Assembly (NCBI RefSeq): GCF_900086585.1
Contig: NZ_FLKM01000009.1
Span: 1,426,001 to 1,490,000, forward strand
Source of the DNA: Emergencia timonensis
GTDB taxonomy: Bacteria; Bacillota; Clostridia; Peptostreptococcales; Anaerovoracaceae
Direction: 5' to 3'
DNA: 64,000 nt
Positions 26,554 through 34,125 of this stretch are shown here, one piece after another. Made by a program: the position numbers and the translations under genes. The notes beneath the pieces are model-generated. The model ran no database searches, was not told the DNA's origin, and saw only the letters and a program-made list of their open reading frames with translations. Every line of letters starts with the position of its first letter. The first letter of the stretch is position 1.

Positions 26554-27744
26554 ATGATGCTGAAGCTATATTTTTTGGGAAAAGCAAATTTTGAATACAA
26601 AGGGGAAGACATCACCGAACGTCTGGGAAATAAGACCATAGCCTTGGTCTGTCTTTTAATCCTCAATCAGAATAAATATTTGAGCAGAGAAAAACTCATC
26701 ACTTATCTATGGCCTGACAGCAATGAAGATGCGGCTAAATACAATCTTCGCTTCAATATCTGGATGATAAAAAAGAATATCGGGACTGATGAAAATGGAG
26801 AGGAGTTTCTCTATGTCGATAAAGAGCGTTGTGGTATCAATGAAAAATATATCTTCTATTGCGATATCCTGCAAATCATGAAATTCAAACCGGGAAGGGA
26901 AGACTCCATCGAGGGTCTTTTGGCATTGCGGGCCAGCTTTGCCGGGGATTTTATGGAAGGCTGCTACTTCAACAATTGTAACGACTTTAATGAAATCATT
27001 ATTTTTGAAAGAACCCATTTTGAAGACCAACGGGTAAAAATTCTCAAACGACTGACGGAACTCTATGAGGAAGAGGGTGATACGGAAAAATGTGAAGAGG
27101 TCCTGAAAGAGATCCTCGACATTGAACCTTATGATGAGGACATGGCTTTAATGATGATACGCCTTTACGTCAGGTCCGGAAAGCGAAGTAAAGCCATTAT
27201 CTATTACAATACATTCCGCAACAGGTTGGCTGGCGGCTTAGGTATAGAACCCTCTGAGAAACTGCGAAAGGCATATGAGGAAATAAAAGCTGCTTCCGCT
27301 GAACTGTCAGAAAAGGATTTAGCGGGCAGGATGAGCAGAAAGGAGAAAAGCAGGCAGCGAACAATCAAAAAAAGGAAAAGAGAACAGGACGAAATCCATG
27401 TCGTTTCTGACTGCATCGGCCAGATCAAATATTTTTGGATGGCAGATGTGGTTTCAAAACTGTCAATTTGCAATCTATTCACCTGCAGCAGCTATCTCGA
27501 TGAAAATCAGCTGCAGGCTCTGGCCTATATTGAGCCAGAGATTGCAGGTGAAATGGAGGCATATCCTGTTTGTCTTATACCGGATGTGCGGGTTGCGCGC
27601 GCTTTTATCAGGCTGATTATTGCAGTCTGTCAGGAGTGGAAATTATTTATTGAGATTCATGATAAAGAAAATATGGATGATGTATCCAGATTAGCCTTTG
27701 AATATTTGCTCAATGAAAAAATAGACACATTACATTTTCTGTAA
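26554..27744 (+). CDS. BTAD-domain (SARP-like) transcriptional regulator
   Basis: This 396-residue protein has an N-terminal OmpR-like winged helix (LKLYFLGKANFEYKGEDI onward, with LSREKLITYLWPD) and a bacterial transcriptional activation domain of TPR-like helices ending in RLAGGLGIEPSEKLRKAYEE. A basic linker (RKEKSRQRTIKKRKREQD) leads to a C-terminal domain of about 115 residues that I do not recognise. AGAGGG 6 nt upstream fits ATG 26554. As the last gene of the catabolic run it probably activates this operon, with the C-terminal domain as possible effector sensor. BTAD regulators are common in Actinobacteria, less so in Clostridia. Confidence 0.8.
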   Translation: MMLKLYFLGKANFEYKGEDITERLGNKTIALVCLLILNQNKYLSREKLITYLWPDSNEDAAKYNLRFNIWMIKKNIGTDENGEEFLYVDKERCGINEKYIFYCDILQIMKFKPGREDSIEGLLALRASFAGDFMEGCYFNNCNDFNEIIIFERTHFEDQRVKILKRLTELYEEEGDTEKCEEVLKEILDIEPYDEDMALMMIRLYVRSGKRSKAIIYYNTFRNRLAGGLGIEPSEKLRKAYEEIKAASAELSEKDLAGRMSRKEKSRQRTIKKRKREQDEIHVVSDCIGQIKYFWMADVVSKLSICNLFTCSSYLDENQLQALAYIEPEIAGEMEAYPVCLIPDVRVARAFIRLIIAVCQEWKLFIEIHDKENMDDVSRLAFEYLLNEKIDTLHFL

Positions 27745-27761
27745 ATATTATGGGATGTGTA

Positions 27762-27795
27762 AGACAATTTTATGTCTATACAATTGGAATTGTCT
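27762..27795. promoter_or_regulatory. Nested inverted repeat after the BTAD regulator gene
   Basis: AGACAATT (27762-27769) can pair with AATTGTCT (27788-27795), and the right half also forms a tight palindrome ACAATT-GG-AATTGT (27780-27793). No T-run of terminator type follows. It could be an operator for the small gene downstream or a weak terminator. Confidence 0.35.
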
Positions 27796-27835
27796 ATTCT
27801 AATTCTTAAAAATTCTAAAGAAGTTCAGCTCTGAA

Positions 27836-27864
27836 TTGTAATGCTCAAGTCAACATGATAAGAT
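27836..27864 (+). promoter_or_regulatory. Probable promoter of the 47-aa membrane protein gene
   Basis: TTGTAA and TAAGAT are separated by exactly 17 bp, about 50 nt upstream of the ATG at 27913. Confidence 0.5.
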
Positions 27865-27912
27865 GGAATCACATAAGAAAATTACTATTGATGAAGAAAG
27901 GGCAGGTGTAAG

Positions 27913-28056
27913 ATGAATTTGGGACAAAGTATTTTTGTTGGCTTACTCGTAACCTGCACCAGCTTGATTATCTATGAAATCGGGAAGGTGAAAGAAGAAG
28001 TAGCCAAAAGCAGTTCTGAATCTGCAGGAGAGACTGACGGACGATCTGCTTTGTGA
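27913..28056 (+). CDS. Small single-pass membrane protein (47 aa)
   Basis: The product starts MNLGQSIFVGLLVTCTSLII, a membrane helix at residues 5-22, followed by a charged, serine-rich tail (KVKEEVAKSSSESAGE). It has its own promoter-like sequence and a moderate AAAGGGCAGG ribosome binding site. No family is recognised. It lies between a catabolic operon and a convergent ATPase gene; a structured repeat starts about 55 nt after its stop. The hydrophobic/charged architecture supports a real small membrane protein, but conservation was not checked. Confidence 0.5.
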   Translation: MNLGQSIFVGLLVTCTSLIIYEIGKVKEEVAKSSSESAGETDGRSAL

Positions 28057-28110
28057 ATTGACAGGTTGCGGTCAGCAAAAAGCTGCAAAGCTGATTCGCC
28101 AAGTACGTTT

Positions 28111-28237
28111 TTTGCCGTTTCGCCCCAGCTTTAGCTGGCCTGGCGAAACGGACAGCGAAAGGCGCGTCAGCGACTGGAGGAGTGAGCGGAGCGAACGATG
28201 AAACATACGGAAATACGTCCTTTGGACGATATTTCCT
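28111..28237. repeat. Structured repeat element, relative of the 80-bp element at 63768
   Basis: GTTTCGCC (28117-28124) pairs with GGCGAAAC (28142-28149), enclosing CCAGC-TTTA-GCTGG; then ACGGACAGCGAA follows. The same arrangement with compensatory base changes occurs at 63768-63847. A second hairpin, GGAAATA-CGTCC-TTT-GGACG-A-TATTTCC (about 28209-28237), lies at its right side. Together with the small gene upstream and the terminator downstream this accounts for the 27745-28312 intergenic region. Confidence 0.6.
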
Positions 28238-28251
28238 ATGTTATAAGTAAA

Positions 28252-28279
28252 AGAGCCTGGCTTTTTCGGCCAGGCTCTT
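28252..28279 (-). terminator. Terminator after the ilvE/ATPase operon
   Basis: AGAGCCTGGC pairs perfectly with GCCAGGCTCT over a 7-nt loop (28252-28261 with 28269-28278). On the minus strand it is followed by TTTTACTT, suiting the convergent ATPase gene ending at 28313. Confidence 0.75.
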
Positions 28280-28312
28280 CGTTCATAATTTAAGGAGTTT
28301 ATTTTATAGTAT

Positions 28313-29509
28313 TTATTTGATACCAATACTAACGAGCTGTATGAACTGTTTGGCCGTCCGCGGGCTTCTGCCGTTTGAACGGATTGCAAAGGCTTCTGCT
28401 TTGCGGTGCAGTTCGTTTTCTTCCATCTCCACACCATATTCCTGCGCCAGGCTTTTGACGATCTCCAGATAGAGGTCTTTTTCTGGCTTGGAGAAGGTGA
28501 TGGTCAGGCCGAATCTGGCTGACAGGCTCATGGTCTCCTGCAGGGTATCGTTGAGATGGAGGTCTGTGCCCAACCTGTCATCCATGGACTCTTTGATCAG
28601 ATGTCGCCGGTTGCTGGTGGCGTAAATCGCGATGTTCTTGGAATAGCTGGTCACGTTGCCTTCGAGGATGCCTTTGAGATAACAGAAGGCGTCGTCATTT
28701 TGGCCAAAGCTGAGGTCATCGATATAGAAGATGAACTTCAGCGGGTTATCACATAATTGGTCTATGACAACAGGAATGTCGGATAGCTGCGATTTATCGA
28801 ACTCGACGAGCCGCACGCCCTGGTCATAGAATGCGTTTGCGCATGCTTTGATGGTGGAGGATTTGCCCGTACCGGCATCTCCGTAGAGGAGGACATTGCT
28901 TGCGGGTTTTCCTTCCGCCAAAGCGCGGGTGTTTTCTAATACCTGGTTTCGCTCTCTGGCGTAACCGTATAGCTGATCGATGGTTTGCTGGTCAGCGTTT
29001 TTTACTGGCAGAAGCTTTCCATCGTTGACTTTGAATGCCCGGTACTTGGCAAAGATTCCAAAACCTCTTGTCGCAAGGGAGGAGAGCATTGCGTCGTACT
29101 CCTTCTTCAAATCTATTTTCTGAGTATCCCAACGAGGAAGGTATTCATCATAATTAATTAAGTCTTTGATTTGAGGAGTGGTTATATTGGCTAGTTTTTG
29201 CAAAACAAGCAATTCCTCATCGAGACACTCGTAAATAGATCGACTTATTATGGCATTATTAAGTCTCTTTATCAAAAAGAAGTTTTCATCTTCTATGATA
29301 AACGTTTTTACAAATTCCGTTAAATTGCCGCCGCGCTCATATAATGCTCTTGAAAAAGCTCCGTAGAGACTGAGTTGCTCATCTAAGGAGCTTTTTTCAA
29401 TCGCATATAAAAGTTTTTGAAGGCTCGAGACCACATCGGTTTCGAGTATGCTTCGAAAAACGGAGAGGGCATTTAACTGTCTATTTAAATCAAATAAAGT
29501 GTTATCCAT
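28313..29509 (-). CDS. DUF815 family AAA-type ATPase
   Basis: This 398-residue ATPase has Walker A GDAGTGKSS (210-218), Walker B FIFYIDDL (259-266) and a sensor-like YATSNRRHL segment. The N-terminal 200 residues are helical and family specific. DUF815 ATPases are widespread in bacteria without an assigned pathway; the fold is MoxR/DnaA-like and suggests a remodelling function. It begins 3 nt after ilvE ends, so the two are cotranscribed, which is common gene packing rather than proof of shared function. Confidence 0.85.
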   Translation of the reverse strand: MDNTLFDLNRQLNALSVFRSILETDVVSSLQKLLYAIEKSSLDEQLSLYGAFSRALYERGGNLTEFVKTFIIEDENFFLIKRLNNAIISRSIYECLDEELLVLQKLANITTPQIKDLINYDEYLPRWDTQKIDLKKEYDAMLSSLATRGFGIFAKYRAFKVNDGKLLPVKNADQQTIDQLYGYARERNQVLENTRALAEGKPASNVLLYGDAGTGKSSTIKACANAFYDQGVRLVEFDKSQLSDIPVVIDQLCDNPLKFIFYIDDLSFGQNDDAFCYLKGILEGNVTSYSKNIAIYATSNRRHLIKESMDDRLGTDLHLNDTLQETMSLSARFGLTITFSKPEKDLYLEIVKSLAQEYGVEMEENELHRKAEAFAIRSNGRSPRTAKQFIQLVSIGIK

Positions 29510-29512
29510 AGT

Positions 29513-30583
29513 TTATTCTACTGCTACCGTCCAATCCATGAAGTCTTCGATTTTGCCAGTCTGGATACCGTAGATGGTATCGTACATTTCCTGCGCCACA
29601 GGACCGATCTGGTTATCGTTGATAATCATGCGTTCGCCCTTGTAGAGTAGTTCTCCCACAGGGGAGACGATGGCAGCTGTTCCGGATGCGAACATCTCTT
29701 TCAGCTGGCCTGCTCTGTAGGCTTCTTCCAACTCGTCGATAGAAATTTTTCTCTCGGAAACCTTGATGCCTTTTTTCTTGCAGAGGGCGATGATGGAATT
29801 TCTGGTGATGCCCGGCAAAATGGAGCCGTTGAGTTCGCTGGTGACGACTTCGTCGCCGATGACAAAGAAAGCGTTGGCAGCGCCGATCTCCTCGATGTAT
29901 TTCTTTTCGATTCCGTCTAACCAGAGGATCTGTTCGTAGCCCTTTTCGTGGGCGATTTCCTGTGCCTTCAGGCTGGCGCCGTAGTTGCCGCCGCATTTGG
30001 CTTCGCCGGTTCCGCCTTTGACTGCTCTGACATAGACGTCTTCGACGTACATTTTGGTTGGAGCCAGTCCGCTCTCAAAATACGGACCTACAGGGCTTAA
30101 GATGATCATGAATTTATATGTAGTAGATCTTCTGACACCCAGGAAAGGCTCGTCAGCGAAGATGAATGGTCTGATGTAAAGGGCTGTACCTTCTCCTTCA
30201 GGGATCCAGTCCTGGTCCAGTTTGACCAGTGCTTTGATCGCTGCGACGAAGAGTTCCTCGTCGATAGTCGGGATGCAGAGTCTGTCGTTGGTGTTGTTAG
30301 TACGCTGAGCGTTCATATATGGTCTGAACAGCTGCACGCGGCCTTCTGGCGTCTTGTAAGCCTTGAGTCCTTCGAACATCTCCTGACCATAGTGGAGCAC
30401 CACTGCAGCAGGATCCAGTTCGATCGGTCCGTAAGGTACGATGCGTCCGTTGTTCCAGCCGTCTTCTGGATTGTAATCCATGACGAACATGTGGTCTGTA
30501 AATTCTGTTCCAAAGCGCAGTCCCTTTGGATCTGGCTTCTGCTTTGGGTTTGTCGTCTTGGTGATAGGAAATTCATAGTTCAT
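29513..30583 (-). CDS. ilvE: Branched-chain amino acid aminotransferase
   Basis: This 356-residue fold-type IV aminotransferase of the longer IlvE type carries the Schiff-base K196 in GGTGEAKCGGNYGAS, EMFEGLKAY near residue 70, and LYIRPFIFADE. It transfers amino groups between 2-oxoglutarate and leucine, isoleucine or valine; in amino acid fermenters it can act in either direction. A strong promoter (TTGACA-17-TAAGAT, read on the minus strand) lies about 65-95 nt upstream. No other branched-chain pathway genes are in the window. Confidence 0.95.
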   Translation of the reverse strand: MNYEFPITKTTNPKQKPDPKGLRFGTEFTDHMFVMDYNPEDGWNNGRIVPYGPIELDPAAVVLHYGQEMFEGLKAYKTPEGRVQLFRPYMNAQRTNNTNDRLCIPTIDEELFVAAIKALVKLDQDWIPEGEGTALYIRPFIFADEPFLGVRRSTTYKFMIILSPVGPYFESGLAPTKMYVEDVYVRAVKGGTGEAKCGGNYGASLKAQEIAHEKGYEQILWLDGIEKKYIEEIGAANAFFVIGDEVVTSELNGSILPGITRNSIIALCKKKGIKVSERKISIDELEEAYRAGQLKEMFASGTAAIVSPVGELLYKGERMIINDNQIGPVAQEMYDTIYGIQTGKIEDFMDWTVAVE

Positions 30584-30648
30584 ATTTGGTCCCTCTTTTC
30601 TTCCGTTTATTCAAATTTGATAAATGAAAAAGCAAAAATTCTGCTTCT

Positions 30649-30677
30649 ATCTTAACTCTAAAGTTGTATTATGTCAA
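30649..30677 (-). promoter_or_regulatory. Promoter of ilvE
   Basis: On the minus strand TTGACA (30677-30672) and TAAGAT (30654-30649) are 17 bp apart, nearly consensus for the housekeeping sigma factor. Confidence 0.75.
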
Positions 30678-30762
30678 CAAGTTTGGATAAAAAATGTTGT
30701 CCTGGATAACAAAAGTTTGCGGCGGAATTTGTCGTAAAATTCTTAATTTTTGTTAAGGATCA

Positions 30763-30790
30763 TTGCATTATGCGTTAAGGGTGATAGAAT
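30763..30790 (+). promoter_or_regulatory. Probable promoter of the 114-aa membrane protein gene
   Basis: TTGCAT and TAGAAT with a 16-bp spacer, about 45 nt upstream of the start codon and divergent from the ilvE promoter. Confidence 0.45.
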
Positions 30791-30835
30791 AAGAATATAA
30801 AGGAAGTTACTTTTCTATCAAGAGAGGGGGATGTC

Positions 30836-31180
30836 ATGATGAAACAGAGAGGATTTAACGATTTTTTACCTTATGGAGATCCAAAACTGGAGGCTACAGA
30901 GGGTAGGCGATCAAAGGCGAGTAAATTACAGTGGCTTCTGCTGATTTATGGGCTGTGCTATTTTATCTTCATCCGCTACTTTGTCAATCAGATTACTGAT
31001 TCGAAAATCAGAAACATCATCTGTGCCGTGTTATCTGTCATTGCAATGATTTTGTTGATTGCAACAGGTCTTCAGAACATTAAAAGGCGAGACAGAGCTT
31101 TCTCTTATGGTACTTGGCTTCCACCGCTGGTAATCATCTTTATTGCCATGCTCGAATACTATTCGGGCGAGTTGTTTTGA
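30836..31180 (+). CDS. Small integral membrane protein (114 aa)
   Basis: A charged N-terminus of about 30 residues is followed by three probable membrane helices (LQWLLLIYGLCYFIFI, IICAVLSVIAMILLIATG and WLPPLVIIFIAMLEYY). A GAGAGGGGG site precedes two consecutive ATG codons. I recognise no family. It stands alone between divergent ilvE and a non-coding stretch with palindromes. Function unknown. Confidence 0.7.
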   Translation: MMKQRGFNDFLPYGDPKLEATEGRRSKASKLQWLLLIYGLCYFIFIRYFVNQITDSKIRNIICAVLSVIAMILLIATGLQNIKRRDRAFSYGTWLPPLVIIFIAMLEYYSGELF

Positions 31181-31286
31181 CAGATTAGAGAGCGGTATGA
31201 GAATTTTTTAATTTTCATGCAAAGAAAGTGAGGAGTTGTATGGCTCATAAAAAAGGTTCTATAGTGGCAGCGATAACGACTATATT

Positions 31287-31418
31287 ATGGTGAAGCGCAA
31301 GGAGCTTGTTGACTCACTTGCAGATTTGAAAAAAATATGCAAGCAAGACTATTATACTGAAGAAAGCGGCGCAAATGCCGAAAAAAAGCGAGCAAGCGCC
31401 GTTTCGTGCATGTTGTAA
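31287..31418 (+). CDS. Doubtful small ORF (43 aa), possibly a gene remnant
   Basis: The frame reads MVKRKELVDSLADLKKICKQ then a charged tail ending SCML. Upstream an AGGAG site precedes a different-frame ATG at 31240 that gives MAHKKGSIVAAITTILW then stop; the in-frame codons before 31287 read DNDYI. The good ribosome binding site on the aborted frame and the coherent charged frame after it suggest one frameshifted short gene, but chance is not excluded. The rest of the 31181-31698 gap holds palindromes and the PadR promoter. Confidence 0.25.
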   Translation: MVKRKELVDSLADLKKICKQDYYTEESGANAEKKRASAVSCML

Positions 31419-31594
31419 TTCAAAATATGGCATAATTATGTTTAATATAATTATGTGTTTTGAATAGAATGTGTGGAATCTGACGTCTGTTTTGGGAAAT
31501 TCATCCAATTGTTACATATACTAGAACAAAAACGGCTGCTGTAGGAGATGGATCCGGCGCTGTGTGGGCAAATTAGTGGCAAAAGCGCCGCTTT
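31363..31594. repeat. Long-range inverted repeat around a non-coding stretch
   Basis: AAAGCGGCGC at 31363-31372 is the exact reverse complement of GCGCCGCTTT at 31585-31594, and similarity continues imperfectly on both sides. Between them is a local A/T palindrome (CATAATTAT with ATAATTATG, about 31430-31456). This could be the ends of a decayed small element or a pair of structured sites; no transposase is present. Confidence 0.35.
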
Positions 31595-31629
31595 TCACGT
31601 ATTCAAGATATTATCATGATGCACTTTCA

Positions 31630-31685
31630 TTGACTTTATCGAATATCGATAGTATAATAGAAGTAAGATTAACGATATTCGATAT
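31630..31685 (+). promoter_or_regulatory. Promoter overlapped by a PadR-type operator
   Basis: TTGACT (31630-31635) and TATAAT (31653-31658) have a 17-bp spacer. The promoter is bracketed by an inverted repeat, ATCGAATATCG (31638-31648) and CGATATTCGAT (31673-31683), the left arm in the spacer and the right arm just past the expected start site. This fits autorepression by the PadR protein encoded 14 nt downstream. Long separated dyads are usual for PadR operators. Confidence 0.75.
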
Positions 31686-31698
31686 TTGGAGGATTTAA

Positions 31699-32022
31699 AT
31701 GCCTAGAGAGAAGTTTCAGACGCTGACGGAGCAGATGTTCTATATCCTACTGTGCCTGCGGTCAGAGTGCTATGGCATGGATATTATGGACCGAGTATCT
31801 GTGATGACAGATGGACGTGTCAACGTAGGACCGGGCACGCTTTACAATCTGCTGGAGCAGTTTGTCTCTGCAGGGATGATTCGCCTCACAAGAGAAGAGG
31901 GCAGGCGACGGAGCTACATTTTGACCGAGAAAGGCAGGGCGGCATTGGACAGAGAATGCGCAAGGCTTCGGAGCCAACTGTGCGATTATGAGAGATGCTT
32001 TGGGAAGGAGGAGCCGCAATGA
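31699..32022 (+). CDS. PadR family transcriptional regulator
   Basis: This 107-residue winged-helix protein of the short PadR subfamily shows LTEQMFYILLCLRSECYGMDI, GPGTLYNLLEQFVSAGMI (recognition helix) and RRRSYILTEKGRAAL. Its TGA overlaps the ATG of the DUF2812 gene as ATGA, so both are translated together. PadR/DUF2812 pairs are common in Firmicutes; the membrane partner is the presumed regulated product. The flanking dyad around its promoter indicates autoregulation. Confidence 0.92.
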   Translation: MPREKFQTLTEQMFYILLCLRSECYGMDIMDRVSVMTDGRVNVGPGTLYNLLEQFVSAGMIRLTREEGRRRSYILTEKGRAALDRECARLRSQLCDYERCFGKEEPQ

Positions 32023-33371
32023 AGGACACCAAACGCCGAATCGAATGGTTCGCATTCTTCGATCGCTGCGGAATGGAGCGGCATCTGGAGAAGATGGCAG
32101 AGCAGGGGTGGATGCTTTCGAAACTGACAGGTTTCTATTGGCAGTATCGCAGGATCACGCCGGCAAAACTGCACTTTGCTATCACATACTTCGAAGAAGC
32201 TTCGATATTTGATCCGGTGCTGCCTGCTGGGCAGGAGGCATATCTGGCTTATTGCCAGAAGGCGGGATGGCACCTGGCGGCAAATGCCGCACAATTCCAA
32301 GCCTTTTACAGCGAGGAGGAAGATCCTGTACCTATAGAGACAGACGCTGTGACCCAGGTCACCAATATTCACCGGGTGATGATGAAGAGTCAACTCTTAG
32401 CTTTTCTCCTGCTGTTGTTTCTCTCTATTTTTCAGCTCGTCAGCAATTTGCAGATGGTCTTTGCGGAGCCGGAGATAGAACTGGCGAATAATATGATGAT
32501 TTCGACCATTTCCACGTGCAGCCTGGCAGCTATTCTATGTGTGTCACAGATCCTGGGGTATTTCCTGTGGTATTACAGAGCAAAGAAAGCGGCTAATTTA
32601 GACGGCTGTTTTTATGACAAGCCGTGTGGAGTGTGGATTGGAAAACTGGCGCTTTTTTTCCTCGTGGCAAACATAGTTTTCTTGATCTATGCAATCGCTG
32701 TCTCGAGGCTGGGCATCATCGGCGGAATGGCTTTTGCGATAGTGCCTGCGGTTATCTGTTTAGGTCTTTTGATCAGGAACGCGTTGGTTCACAAGGGTGT
32801 GCCGAAAGGAATCAACCGCTTCGCAACCTTTGCAGCGGTTACCCTGTTGACTTTCGTATTCTTGGGCGGCGTCGTATTTGTTGGCATCTTAACCATAGAC
32901 GATCATTCGCTCACCGAAAAGGAAGCCAAAACAAAAGTCCCATTGTTGGTCAGTGATCTCACAGAAGTTGACCGCACAAACTATGAGATTCGCTATGACC
33001 GGGACAATTCTTTCCTTCTCGATCGAATCGAAGTGGAGGACAGCCTTAGAGACTATAGGGACGAGGACGCTCCGCAGCTCCGCTACACGTTGACGAAGAT
33101 CAAAGTCTCCGCAATCTATAGCGCCTGTTTTGACGCGATATTCCGCAAAAATCAGAAAGACTGGCAGGAGATGTCGTCAGGCATTGGATATGTATTAGAA
33201 AAGAATCCGTCTCTCTGGCAGGCCAAAAAGGTTTACCACCTGTATCGTGGAGCACGGTCGCATCCCGATTATATCGTCTGCTGGAAAGACCGCATCGCAG
33301 AAATACAGTTCTACTTTGATCCGACAGAAAAAGAAATTAAAGCAGCTGCCGAAGCGCTCAAAGCATATTGA
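32019..33371 (+). CDS. DUF2812 membrane protein
   Basis: This 450-residue protein has an N-terminal DUF2812 domain (RRIEWFAFFDRCGMERHLEK, then MAEQGWMLSKLTGFYW and ITYFEEASIFDP), about six membrane helices between residues 125 and 300, and a soluble C-terminal region of about 150 residues. AAGGAGGAG at about 32004 fits ATG 32019. The family accompanies PadR regulators and may sense or respond to envelope stress; no biochemical role is known to me. Confidence 0.85.
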   Translation: MKDTKRRIEWFAFFDRCGMERHLEKMAEQGWMLSKLTGFYWQYRRITPAKLHFAITYFEEASIFDPVLPAGQEAYLAYCQKAGWHLAANAAQFQAFYSEEEDPVPIETDAVTQVTNIHRVMMKSQLLAFLLLLFLSIFQLVSNLQMVFAEPEIELANNMMISTISTCSLAAILCVSQILGYFLWYYRAKKAANLDGCFYDKPCGVWIGKLALFFLVANIVFLIYAIAVSRLGIIGGMAFAIVPAVICLGLLIRNALVHKGVPKGINRFATFAAVTLLTFVFLGGVVFVGILTIDDHSLTEKEAKTKVPLLVSDLTEVDRTNYEIRYDRDNSFLLDRIEVEDSLRDYRDEDAPQLRYTLTKIKVSAIYSACFDAIFRKNQKDWQEMSSGIGYVLEKNPSLWQAKKVYHLYRGARSHPDYIVCWKDRIAEIQFYFDPTEKEIKAAAEALKAY

Positions 33372-33497
33372 TCATGGGAGTGCAGGCTCCCGGGAATATG
33401 TTGACCGGGTGATATTAAATGAGTATAATAGAATTATACTATAAGATGTCATTTTGCCGCGAGATGGTCGTGGGGACTAAGAATAATAAATATGTGA

Positions 33498-33526
33498 TTG
33501 TTTTTGATAATTCCTTATGGTATAAT
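33498..33526 (+). promoter_or_regulatory. Promoter of the folate operon
   Basis: TTGTTT and TATAAT are separated by 17 bp, with TGG directly before TATAAT giving an extended -10. It lies about 40 nt before folE. No riboswitch-like fold is visible between it and the gene. Confidence 0.65.
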
Positions 33527-33564
33527 CATCGCATCAATCTATCGAAAGGATTACCAACATATTA

Positions 33565-34125
33565 ATGGACAAAGACAAGATTAAAGAAGGTGTGCGACTG
33601 ATTCTGGAAGGAATCGGCGAAGATATAAATAGAGAAGGGCTTCTCGAAACGCCCGACCGGATTGCCAAGATGTACGAGGAGCTGGCTGCCGGCTATCATG
33701 ACAGCGCAGCGGCGCATCTTGCCAAACGGTTTCATGTAGAGGACAGCGACATGATCATAGAAAAGGATATTACCTTTTATTCTTTCTGCGAACATCACAT
33801 GCTTCCTTTTTATGGACATGCTGCGGTAGCGTATATCCCCAACGGAGAGGTCGTGGGATTATCAAAGATCGCCAGGACGGTGGAGGTCTTCGCAAAGCGT
33901 TTTCAATTACAGGAGCGGCTGGCGGCACAGGTAGCCGACGCCTTTATGGAGGAACTGAGGCCAAAAGGTGTCATGGTGCTTATCGAGGCAGAACACATGT
34001 GCATGACCATGCGCGGCATCAAGAAGCCGGGGGCAAAGACTGTAACGGTAGTCACACGCGGCGCCTTTGAAGACGACGAAAAGCTGCAGAACCGTTTCTT
34101 TCAGATGCTGGGGCAGAGGGCATGA
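33565..34125 (+). CDS. folE: GTP cyclohydrolase I
   Basis: This 186-residue enzyme converts GTP to 7,8-dihydroneopterin triphosphate and formate, the first step of folate synthesis. Zinc ligands C75 and H78 (FCEHHMLPF) and C146 (HMCMTMRG) are present, so it is the canonical type IA enzyme. Signature GLSKIAR is intact. AAAGGA lies rather far (about 14 nt) from the ATG. It overlaps the HD gene by 4 nt and leads the operon folE-HD-folP-folBK. Confidence 0.96.
   Translation: MDKDKIKEGVRLILEGIGEDINREGLLETPDRIAKMYEELAAGYHDSAAAHLAKRFHVEDSDMIIEKDITFYSFCEHHMLPFYGHAAVAYIPNGEVVGLSKIARTVEVFAKRFQLQERLAAQVADAFMEELRPKGVMVLIEAEHMCMTMRGIKKPGAKTVTVVTRGAFEDDEKLQNRFFQMLGQRA

Noticed and set aside
33377..33392. 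GGGAG/CTCCC hairpin after the DUF2812 gene as terminator
   Set aside because: The stem is only 5 bp and no T-run follows.
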